Shown here one piece after another: positions 10,794-19,487 of a DNA stretch of 41,923 nucleotides. The notes beneath the pieces are model-generated. The model was not told the DNA's origin. It was given only the letters and a program-made list of their open reading frames with translations, and searched no databases. The stretch is from Hypsibius dujardini (taxonomy: Eukaryota; Tardigrada; Eutardigrada; Parachela; Hypsibiidae), in the NCBI GenBank assembly GCA_001579985.1, contig LRSR01005278.1:1-41923 (forward strand), read 5' to 3'. The number at the start of each line of letters is the position of its first letter. Positions within the stretch are counted from its first letter, which is position 1. A program made the position numbers and the translations under genes.

Positions 10794-11176
10794 TCACTTC
10801 TTCCCATCTTCCAGAGTTTCATTCAGTCCGTAGCCGTTATTGAGGGCCCGCTGTTGAGGATTGCTGATGGACGAAAAATCGACCTCCACATCCTTCATTT
10901 CCAGAATGACCCGGCACGATTCATCTGGCTCCTGATTTCCGTATGTCTCTTCTCTTTTCACAATAAGATCCCCAGGCCTCTTCACTGTGTACCTCGTGGT
11001 CAAGTCCGCTTTCCCTATCAACGACTTCTTGACGAAAAAGAATTTGATTTCCCCTTTCTCGTCCCTCGTAACCCAGACACTACGGCCAGCCACCTCATAG
11101 CCCTCTTGAGTGGTTGCCGTAAAAGTATTTCCATACCTCTCCAGTGCCCACCGTTGCGGTTCCTTCTGACTACTGG
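10794..11176 (-). CDS. Unknown protein, internal or last exon
   Basis: The exon starts at 11176 after a CTTAG acceptor and runs open to a TGA at 10796-10794. It reads RWALERYGNTFTATTQEGYE, then VAGRSVWVTRDEKGEIKFFF, a Lys/Arg-rich stretch, and ends GLNETLEDGKK. Charged and well-mixed composition with no repeats supports real coding DNA over the complementary plus-strand frame. Near its end a second minus-strand frame continues with WEEVKLDWNQFSTELRTSQ and a His/Gln/Pro-rich tail to 10576. The true protein may therefore run on, with an indel near 10790-10805 or an unseen intron. I do not recognise the family. Confidence 0.45.
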
Positions 11177-11242
11177 CTAAGACGTGCAGTATTTTTCTTC
11201 AAACGCATCTTCGTGATGCCACCTACATAGGATGATCAAAAA

Positions 11243-11278
11243 GGATATGGGGAATCCAAATTTGGATTCCCCATATCC
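11243..11278. repeat. 36-bp perfect palindrome
   Basis: GGATATGGGGAATCCAAA is followed at once by its exact reverse complement, with the centre between 11260 and 11261. There is no loop and no mismatch over 18 base pairs. Confidence 0.9.
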
Positions 11279-11456
11279 CCAAAGCTGCAATAAAAATTCC
11301 AGTGAACAGCAGGGATCCTGTCATGACCTCTAAGAAACCATTTCAAGGTCACCGAAAGGTCATCACTAAAAAAACTTTCCCACCAGACAAACAGAGGACA
11401 GGTCACCTGTCAGTCCCTTAGCCTGCTTTGGGACTGCCCTTTTCCCATCAGGAAAA

Positions 11457-11498
11457 GTGACGCCATAGCTCTTACCTTCGGTAAAAGCAAGGCGTTAC
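11457..11498. repeat. Stem-loop, about 20-bp stem with three-base loop
   Basis: The arms 11457-11476 and 11480-11498 pair (GTGACGCC with GGCGTTAC, then CTCTTACC with GGTAAAAG) around a TTC loop, with a one-base bulge and two mismatches. It sits in gene-free DNA, so it may be the relic of a mobile element end. The rest of 11279-11940 holds no recognised gene. Confidence 0.5.
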
Positions 11499-11944
11499 TT
11501 GTAACTGATCTTACCTTGCCCTTAACATTTTGTTTACTCTCTTGCTGTGTGCTCCGTTGTGTGCGAAGAAGCGCACGTGGCGCCTCCTATCACTTGCAGG
11601 CGTTCAAGTGCAGCCTGCGAGCTGACTTGATCACAGTTGAGTCTTCAGTCTTGATTAAAATTTCTACAGAACGGTTGCATTTCCATCTCTCCCGCTTCAG
11701 AAGAGTTGGACCTTCTGATTGTAAAGAGGTGGCTTGAGCCCATTTCGTCTTCCAGAGCCCTGTCTCTGTTGCGCCAATATATACTGTACTGACATGGGTT
11801 TCCGGCGAATAATAACTAAACTGTGATCTGCAAGTTCAGTCGACTTTTAAAAAAAGATTTAGCATTTTCATGAGCTGCGGTTTTGTCTGGCTTATTTGGA
11901 GCCGGGGGCAGAGCGAGGAGTCGCGTCTCATATCATAACAAAAT

Positions 11945-12014
11945 AACGCTGTATGTGACATCAATCGCCATTAATGGAACGGCAATAATAGCGATTGTCG
12001 TCTCATACAGCGTT
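11945..12014. repeat. Imperfect hairpin, 24-bp stem
   Basis: The arms AACGCTGTATGTGACATCAATCGC (11945-11968) and 11991-12014 pair at 21 of 24 positions around a 22-base loop. The size and mismatches resemble a small precursor RNA hairpin or a tiny MITE. No TSD was found. Confidence 0.5.
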
Positions 12015-12290
12015 GTCTTCTACCATCCGAGATCTTTCCCCTTCTTTTCTGCCTGTACAAAAATATTAATTACTGTACGTTACGGTTTGCTATGATGTAT
12101 CGGCAAGGCTCGAAACAAATAATCTTAACTTGTTGGTTTTATATGGGAACCTGTGGTCACTCTCAGACAGTGCCCAAGATGAACCTAATGAACGCACTTG
12201 TGGCCGGCTGTGAGGCTTCTCCAATATTGTGAGCTTGACGACAATATGACTAAAAACAACATAACGAAAGTGAGAAAACAGTCGCTAAAG

Positions 12291-13048
12291 TTATCTAAGG
12301 GGAATATTGGCCTCCATTTTGCCCATGTTCTTCAGCTCCTCATGGGTCATTCCATGTTTGATGTTGATGCGTCTTGTGATGTTGGCGTTGACGTTTTCAA
12401 AGGCCTTAGCATCCCGGACAGCCCTCTCAATCTTATGTACAATCTCCGCCTCATCGGGGTAGGTGATGAAACTGGTGACTTGATCGCGGTCCGAAGCACC
12501 GATCCTTCCGGTCCGACCTGTGTGGTGTATGTAATCCGAAATATCCTGAAAAAACCAACAATAAGGCCCAATTTCTGCGTGCCTATTAGGTTGCTTGTCT
12601 CGCTGTCTGTCTGAATGTCTCTCTGCCTTCCTGTCTGCTCTCCTGTCTGTTTGTCTGTCTGTCTGTCTATCTGTTTGTCTGTCTGTCTATCTATCCGTCT
12701 TTCTGTCTATCCATCTGTCTACCCTGTCTGTCTGTCTAGACATCTAATTAAAATTCTTCTCAGATACTGAGACAAGCAGACTGAAAGAAAAGAGAAGACA
12801 CTTGTAATGTGTGTCGTACACAGAAATGTAAGCTGAAACAAAATGTACCTTCAGTTCGATATCGTTGAACGCGTCTCTGACCGGATGTTGCAGCTCCAAT
12901 TTCTCAAAGCCTCGTACCGCATCCTGTTGACACTCTAACATGGCCGGATTCTCCCCGAAGGCTCTGATTGTGAAACAATCGCCGGCGGAGCGCTTCTTCC
13001 AGGATTGCGATGCGTGCAGTGGAGCATCCAATTTATTCCTACTCTCAC
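12291..13048 (-). pseudogene. DDX28-like DEAD-box helicase copy 1: first and last exons only
   Basis: Exon 13048..12849 starts after a TTTCCAG acceptor and encodes basic residues, then GFEKLELQHPVRDAFNDIEL, the stretch just before the Q motif of DEAD-box helicases. Exon 12545..12291 starts after TTTTTTCAG and encodes DISDYIHHTGRTGRIGASD (helicase motif VI region), VTSFITYPDEAEIVHKIERA, and a C-terminal tail ending PLR plus TAA. Everything between (Walker A, DEAD, SAT, motifs IV and V) is missing; the gap is a 300-bp intron full of TCTG repeats. The two exons are both phase 0 at the junction, so they could splice in frame into a short protein with no ATPase core. The order of motifs and spacing best fit DDX28, a mitochondrial ribosome-assembly helicase. 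A second partial copy lies at 39.3-41.7 kb. Confidence 0.7.
12600..12740 (+). repeat. (TCTG)n microsatellite in the DDX28 copy 1 intron
   Basis: Degenerate CTGT/TCTG tetranucleotide array. Open frames across such arrays (repeating L-S-V-C or D-R-Q-T) are artefacts. Confidence 0.9.
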
Positions 13049-13919
13049 CTGGAAAAAGAAAACGCAAAAAAATGTTAGCAATTCGTACAAAAATAGAGAA
13101 TAACTGAAACAGAAAATGGCTCGAACTTGGACCACCTGCATCAACAATCAATCAACGTACGCAATGCGTTTCCGGTTCGAGTTAAAGCCGAATATAGAAT
13201 TCCCTGTCAATTCAACAATCAAGCAGCGACTGCAACGCAAAACAAGTAAAAAAAGCGCCAATTATTTACAATCAATATTATCCGGAGTAATTTTATAATA
13301 CAATTAAATTAAAAAATAACTGAGTAATAAAATAATTATTCAATCAATAAAATGTAAGTTCATACTAGTAATTATTAAAAATCATTCAAAATGTATTTTA
13401 AATGATGCTTTATCGACAAAATAACAAGATAAATTTAAAAATAATATCGAAAAAGTTCGTGAACCGACAATTAAAATCCGAATATCACAACATCGAGAGA
13501 AAAAACAGTAAGGGCGTACGGATTAAAAAAAATGAACCGTTAAATCAGTCAATCAAGCACTGAACTCAACTCTTGATTAAGTAAATCGATCAATCAAACA
13601 AAAGACAATCAGTGGCAAATAAATCTGTCTTGTAAAATTACTTTCATTATCGTTGAACTGGCCACAAAACAAATGTAAATCTAATAATCTTACTAACAAA
13701 AAACTGTAAACCACCAATTAAAATCAAAATACAGCAAGAGCGACGAGTGTATAAGCGCAAAATCCAAAGTCACAAATGAAAACGTGCAACACACCAATCA
13801 AGTATTGAACCAATGCAAAAGTTTAGATCAAGTCAATCGATCAATGAAACGACACCACTGCTTGGTCGGCGCTAAAATCCCTCTCCTCACATTGATGTAA
13901 TAGTCTAATAACAAGGAGG
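13049..13919. other. AT-rich DNA, no gene
   Basis: Very AT-rich, rich in CAATCA/ATCAAT words. No exon was recognised. It separates DDX28 copy 1 from the ATP synthase f region. Confidence 0.4.
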
Positions 13920-14030
13920 CATCGCATCCACGGCCCGTACGATCTGGCCTGCTTCAATGGAAAGCGTGAATGACTCTTCAGCATTGTGGTTATTGCTTGA
14001 TTATTGATTGGCTTGATTTAAGCGCACGCC
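13920..14030 (+). pseudogene. Duplicated fragment of the ATP synthase f exon plus intron start
   Basis: The block matches the 3' end of the real exon near 14855-14895 and about 60 bases of the following intron. Translation gives RIHGPYDLACFNGK, against RIHGPYDPARFYGK in the intact exon. Since the intron sequence (TTCAGCATTGTGG, then GATTGGCTTGATTT) is copied too, it arose by DNA duplication, not by retroposition. A third copy is at 26.94 kb. Confidence 0.65.
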
Positions 14031-14088
14031 ATCCCGCCAGGTTATTTTTTAATTTTCTCACCGTCAGGTGAGTCTTTTCCCGGTAAAC

Positions 14089-14661
14089 GCACAAAATACA
14101 CACAGTGAAACTTTGAAATTTGATGACATCGAAAGGAATCGATTGAAAAAAAATTTAGGTGACGAAAGTCAAAACTGAAGGAGATATGGCAGTTCCAAGT
14201 TGAGGTACAATCAATCAATCAGCCATTACAATCCCTTGACTAATGCACGAGGTGCAGCGCAATTGACTATTGATTGATTGACGAGGTGCAATTGACAATT
14301 GATTGATTGAAGAGGTCCGATTGATTGACGAGGTGCAAAACCATCAAACCATCAAAACCCATCAAAACCCCATCAAAAACTATCAAAACCCATCAAAACC
14401 CATCAAAAACCTATCAAAAACCATCAAAACGCACGGTTAATTGGTTGATTGGTTGATTTTATATTCAAGAGTGCGTTATGCACTTTAGGCTGCATTGCGC
14501 ATGGGATTGCAATGGCTGATTGATTGATTGTACCCCAACTTGGAACTGACATATCTCCCTCAGTTTTGACTTTTCTCATCTAAATTTTTTTTAATCGATT
14601 CCTCTCAATGTCCTTTATCGATTCGCTGTCGTCAAATTTCAAAAATTCACTGTATGTATAA
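14089..14661. mobile_element. Foldback element with long imperfect arms and minisatellite spacer
   Basis: The left arm (14089-14243) and right arm (about 14494-14661) are imperfect reverse complements over about 155 bases. Shared blocks include GTCAAAACTGA-GGAGATATG and CAGTTCCAAGTTG-GGTACAA. Both outer ends begin GCACA. The spacer holds nine or so 10-bp units of CCATCAAAAC (14338-14432), bounded by GATTGATTGA words. This is a non-autonomous foldback or MITE structure. No clear TSD was found. Confidence 0.6.
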
Positions 14662-14791
14662 TGTGCTATAACCCTTTTCCCCAATTGCCGGACATTGGAA
14701 AGCACTGTTGAAATTGGAGACGCGATCGAGAATCCTCCATTTTCTTCCATATTTTTTTGGGGGTGTTGTTATGTGTTTTCTTCTTCTCCAG

Positions 14792-15295
14792 ATCGGGGAA
14801 AACGAAGTTTACCTATTTCGGAATCGGAGCGTACCCGGTGGAGTTCAACCGTCGCATCCACGGCCCGTACGATCCGGCCCGTTTTTACGGAAAGCGTCAG
14901 TGACAATTCAGCATTCTTGGCATAGCTTGATTGTTGATTGGCTCGATTTGGTTGCCGATTCAAATTAGCATCGTTAACTGCGCTTGATTGATGTATTGAC
15001 TCGATTTGATTGCCCGTTAAATTTAGTGTGGTCGGCTTAGCTTGATTGATGTATTAGTTTTATTTCATTGGCTTTTTTAATTTTGATTCAGCGGTCACGC
15101 CATTCGGACAGGTGAAGATTGGGGAGCTTCCGGCATGGCTGTCACGACGCAGCTTGAATCCCGTAGCCATGTCGAGAGCGGTTAGTCGAGGTGAGTAGAC
15201 TTTCCAACGCGAGAAAGGGGAATGATGGTTTCAAATGCAAGTTTAACCTCATCAATCAATCAATCGATCAATCGATCGATCAGTCAATCAGTCAG

Positions 15296-15355
<60 letters not shown>

Positions 15356-15563
15356 GTGCAGAAGAAAAGTTTTCTCTCGGTGTTATCTCAGGTCGTATCT
15401 TTTTTTGTTCATTGCAGGATACTGGCGTTGGTTCCATAAGTACGTGGCGGTGCGTTACGGGACCGCCGCTCCGTACGTGCAGTTTGCGGTGGGATTGTCT
15501 GCCCTCTTCTACTGCATCAACTACAAGACTATTCGTCTGCACAGCCAAGCAAAATATCACTGA
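14792..15563 (+). CDS. ATPsynF: ATP synthase subunit f, mitochondrial (first exon not found)
   Basis: Three exons join in phase: 14792..14895, 15092..15190 and 15418..15563. They encode YFGIGAYPVEFNRRIHGPYD, PARFYGK, VTPFGQVKIGELPAWLSRR, AVSRGYWRWFHKYVAVRYGT and a membrane segment ending AKYH with TGA. The order HGPYDPARFYGK, PFGQVKxGExxAWL, RWxxKY and the final KYH is that of the arthropod-type subunit f (human ATP5MF). This small inner-membrane protein belongs to the peripheral stalk/dimer interface of complex V. The visible part is about 115 residues with one transmembrane helix. The exon with the start codon was not identified. Intron 2 contains an (ATCA)n array. The donor of the first listed exon (C|GTCAGT) is slightly unusual. 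Confidence 0.9.
15250..15356 (+). repeat. (ATCA)n microsatellite in the ATP synthase f intron
   Basis: About 25 copies of ATCA/CAAT, with a few ATCG variants at the left. It lies wholly within the intron between exons 15092..15190 and 15418..15563. Confidence 0.95.
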
Positions 15564-16071
15564 TCAACCAATCAAGCGACGATGTTCCCTCTGCTTCTCT
15601 GCTCTTGTAATGTTTTGCCGTGTTTAGCGTGAAGGGAAGTTCTGTTTATGCGCCTACTACTCTCTTTGCAATTACAAAAGCAGCAAACAACCTTTTGCGG
15701 CAATTGTCGCTTTGTCTTGATCAATCGTGGCTTCATTTATTGAAGCTGTTCATTTCGTAATCGCATCTGGCGTGACACGTGTGCAATCACTTCCGGGAAG
15801 ACCATTTTGAACCAGGAATGATAAAGACTAAAATTACGCAACGAAAGCACTTGCTCGGTTAGCTAAAAATTAATTGCCAAGGGATTTTAATTTAGTTTTT
15901 CGGTGAATATTTTAGTCGAAATTGACCCACTTATTCATTTTTCAATTCAATTAAATCTAATAAATGTCGATTCTGATTAAAATTTAGGACCGACAAAACG
16001 ATCAAACAAACACAAAGAGTCTGCGATGGAAGTTTGTCCAACAAATCGCCACGAAACTGCGCAAGATGTTA
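15564..16071. other. Spacer between ATP synthase f and nidogen-like copy A
   Basis: The two genes converge here, 3' end to 3' end, about 500 bp apart. From about 15890 onward the sequence resembles 27310-27600 (for example GACCGACAAAAC and AAGTTTGTCCAACAAATCG), so the segmental duplication runs through the spacer. Confidence 0.5.
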
Positions 16072-18621
16072 TCAAGTGCAGGATGAATTGTCGTCAGGGC
16101 ACACACATTTCTTGTTATTTCCCGGGAGAGGCAGACAGATGAAAGGACATCCTCCGTTGGAAACCGCGCATGCATTGTTCACTAAAAGGAAAATGTAATT
16201 AGGCTGTGAATCGAGGTATAAATTTGAATGGTTTTAATTGAACGTACATTTGGGGCACTGTTCTGGCACAAAAACAATTCCCTTTAAGTCTCCACTCCGT
16301 CCGGCTGGAAGGGAATGTTGCTTCATTGTCGATCCACTTTTGGTGATACTATTCAAGATGTTACTGCAACAAAACGCGGATTAGGGAAAGACAATTCCAG
16401 GATTCGCTAGCAATAGTGAGTTACGTTGGATGGAGGGACGTCCAGTAAACGCGTCCTCCCGATAATGAGATGCCATAAGAGTGTTTCCCCGCGCTTCCTT
16501 GAGCGGAGACAATTCGTTTGCCTCCTCCATTCAACGAAATGCATTCGATATTTCCAGTCTCTGCAGAAAATGATCGGACCATTAATTAGCAGACATTTTG
16601 CTTCGGTACATTTGATTAGTTCACATTGTGGCGGATTATATGTCGCTTTTACTCTGACGAAGAGTTTAGAAGTATCACCGTCAACTATGACTGCCGGACA
16701 TTTCATCAGTCGGTTGTTGTCAGTTACATTGACGGATCCGGACATAAACGTGTCCAAAGAGACGGTTAAGTGCAGAACAAACACCAACCGACCTTCGGCT
16801 GTAAATGAGTTTGTGTTTTGACAACCAAGTCAGCTTACTGTGGTCTGCCCAGTAAAGGTCGTTTGCTTCGTAATCCAAAGCCAGAGACATGGCGTCGACT
16901 CGAGTGACCAAGACTTGACGATTACTTCCATCCATGGAGGCAGTCTCGATTGTTGATGAAGAGTGTGACCAGTAGATTGAACTGCAAATGTATAAAGGTG
17001 ATTGAGATGGCGGCAATAAATTCTTTATTTTAAATCGTTCTTCGGACAGGAGAGCAATAAATTTACGGCAAACTTTTCATCAGTTCCTGTTTCTGTGGAT
17101 TACAATAACGAGACAATCGAGCTGTGATTCCAAAACTACAATGAATCTCTTGACGGCACTGCTGTTTTTTCATTATCTTTGTTTTCACTTGATGGGGAAA
17201 GGCTGCCTGTTAGTTTTTATATTGTGATTTATGAAGTTGAAATCATGTAACTGCCCCAATCTCTGTTAGGCTTTTTACATGTTAAGCTTGCCCCCTCGCC
17301 CGGCGGGAGGGGAGGGAAACATTTTTTTGCAACCCCCTTCAGCAGGCTTGCTTTTTTGCCGGACGACCTCAATCCGCTTTTAGGTCTTTCCTTTATTTTC
17401 GACGGTTTCGAACAAATTTCCTGTCAAATGAGGTGATTGGTTGGAAGATAATTTTGACGTGGCAACTTTGCCACGTGTTGCATTTTGAATGGGAATCAAT
17501 CGAAGCGCAAACACAGTATTTTTTTTCTTACATTTTTGAGGTCACTGTATGATTGCTTTTTACTTTCGAATGTCGTTCACATCAGGACGATTACTACAAG
17601 TGAAGTTCAACTTATTGAGGTGAGATTCAGATTTCGTCGAGATCCAGATTTTAATTGAATACCGGTCGAGGTTGAGTTTGTCTGATAACTATCCACAGAC
17701 GCATAAGTAACAGTAGACTCGATTCGCCGTTGTAATCTCCCGACTTCAAGGGACAATTTTATGCCCTGGGGTGTGAACATCGCCCTCGCATGCACCCTAT
17801 ATTTGGACCGGTGTGTGATTCGGGCGGAGCTGAGCTGTCCCTTGAGTCGGGAGAATAGTGTACCCATTGACGCAAAATAAATCGAAATCCTTGACTACAA
17901 TAGCAATCCGTGAATGACAACTGCTAATACCATGAACAAAATATCTTCCGTATATCGCAGTCTTTGACTACAAAATCAATCAGTGCATGACAACTGGTAA
18001 TACCCTGAGCAAGATATTTTGGTAAACGCTCAGAAAACTAAATAAAAGTTTAACTGCATTTATTATTGCACAACCTAATGAGTGGTTGCTCAGTTGAAGG
18101 TCAAACGCTTCATTAACTTACCCGCGGGAAGGATGCACGGCAAGGGCTGAAAATATGCCGATTCCCGTATGTGAAATGATAGTTTTGAATCCAGCCTCCA
18201 AGTGACTCATCTTTGCTACAAGAATGGCGTTGTTTTGAACCCAAAACATATTTCCGGACACAAAGTCCACGGCCAATCCGTATGCTATTCCAGCTAGAAA
18301 TAAAAATCGATGCCATAATCAGCGTCGCTCTCCAGGAAATGCCAGTAATGACGGTATTTCGCATGACATTTTTACCTTTCGAGACGACCAGATGATTGTA
18401 TGAGCTATCATACCGAGAACGTCTAATTCCCTTTCCATAAATTGTCCAGTAGAGATGATGGTTAACACAATCCACTGCAACGGCAAGATTACCTTCTCCA
18501 GAAATATTTGTAAGCTGTTTTGTGTCGCCACGATCTTCCGCGGGCAATCTCCAAAGGGAGGGACCTTGCGCAAAAACGAGAAATCCGCCTGTTTTGTGTG
18601 GTTTTGTTGTAGTCTGTCGCT
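16072..18621 (-). CDS. Nidogen-like YWTD beta-propeller plus EGF, copy A (3' half of gene)
   Basis: Six exons join in phase: 18621..18376, 18293..18122, 16981..16839, 16560..16425, 16363..16248 and 16181..16072. They encode FLVFAQG, VAVDCVNHHLYWT, YGLAVDFVSGNMFWV, LAVHPSRGSIYWS, IETASMDGSNRQVLV, LALDYEANDLYWADHKTGNI, RISLSGG-like blades with RVYWTS, then GDLKGIVFVPEQCPK and a last EGF-like module (NACAVSNGGCPFICLP...CVCPD) ending in TGA. This order of six YWTD blades and one terminal EGF is that of the nidogen/entactin G3 domain, which binds laminin in basement membranes. LDL-receptor relatives share the fold and are the alternative. The last EGF is short, with its final Cys three residues from the end. 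Upstream exons are not visible. The frame is intact. Confidence 0.8.
17590..18025. repeat. Insertion and tandem duplication specific to nidogen-like copy A
   Basis: Within the large intron (18121-16982), copy A has about 370 bp that copy B lacks. The insert contains an inverted repeat (CTCCCGACTTCAAGGGACA near 17736 and its near-complement near 17838). It is followed by a roughly 70-bp unit (CTTTGACTACAAAATCAATC...GAGCAAGATATTTT) present twice, at about 17886 and 17957. Copy B has this unit once (about 29122). Confidence 0.6.
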
Positions 18622-19082
18622 CTGAAAAGAGGCAGCCAAAATAGACCCTGCAGGCGAGAAACAATCTTTCTGCCGCATACTTTCTTTTGGATGAAACCTT
18701 AGTTGTACTCACCTCCAAGCTCATCTCGAAAAGAGCATTTCAGTAACATATGGGATAATAAATATGATCTCCAGCGACAGAAGCCGTTTTTAAAGATGCA
18801 TAACTGACCATCGTCACTCAGCCTCAAATCCGCACCCCGTCGGTTATTGTTATTTTTTTATGAAAAACTCACTTTACAGATAGAAATTCAGCGCTTGGAC
18901 AAAATCAAAAGATGAAAGGATATTTCTGGATAGGCCGATGTTTGGGTTTAAGTTTGAAAAACCTGCATTTTGTTTCTTTGCCCACTACCCCTTGGCCCTA
19001 TCGTGAGGGCCCCTGGTTTCGACTTGCAAGGATTCTAAACGATCTTCCAGCCCATTTTTGCGAGACGTCTTATTATCGGCTG
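18622..19082. other. Gene-free DNA left of the pogo-type transposon
   Basis: The stretch 18955-19050 (TGGCCCTATCGTGAGGGCCC and flanks) has a diverged, inverted relative at about 37870-37975, so it belongs to a dispersed repeat. No exon of the nidogen-like gene was recognised here. The MKGYFWIG... open frame reflects the repeat. Confidence 0.4.
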
Positions 19083-19274
19083 ACAAGGGAACGATCACCA
19101 GTGTAAATCTCCGATCGTGACCAAACTTTTTTCTTGAATACAATGTCCCCTAAAATGATTAAAAAAAATATGACTCGCGGCAAAGAGTTCCCCGTTCAAC
19201 GAGGAGAAATTCGGGAAGATCTCAATTGCAGCATGTACATTGACGATATTCATGAACGCTTGATTGAATGATTT
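19083..19274 (+). repeat. Left terminal inverted repeat of the pogo-type transposon
   Basis: Differs from the right repeat at about 19127 (C for T in an AAAC/T-run) and about 19230 (GCAGC against GGAGC). It should contain transposase binding sites and the 5' control region. Confidence 0.9.
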
Positions 19275-19487
19275 ATTGTGCTCTTTTCGGCTTCTTCCTC
19301 AGGAACCCAGATAGGGAAACGTTTTCTTTTCAATGAAAATGTAAAATGGACTACTTGATTGATGTTTTGATGATTTCTTTTTGGTTTGTGGGAATAAACC
19401 ATATAATCTCCGTGACTGATTATGATTTTCAGTTTTAATACACATTATTTCGCTGCAATAATTCAAAGTATTTTTTCCCTCGCCAAT

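Noticed and set aside
10659-11180. 173-residue plus-strand frame
   Set aside because: Antisense to the unknown minus-strand exon, which has a better acceptor and more protein-like composition.
11279-11520. Helitron 3' end at the 11457 stem-loop
   Set aside because: No CTRR terminus follows at the right distance and no TC 5' end or Rep/helicase gene is present.
12198-12614. 138-residue plus-strand frame, and its relative at 39279-39644
   Set aside because: These are antisense shadows of the helicase last exon.
15191-15439. NQSINQSI repeat frame
   Set aside because: Translation of the (ATCA)n intron microsatellite.
16407-16787. Long minus-strand frame in nidogen-like copy A, and its relative at 27939-28202
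   Set aside because: It spans an intron and reads exon 4 out of phase. The exon from 16560 in the YWTD frame joins 16839 in phase (YWADHKTGNIE), so the extra sequence is intronic.
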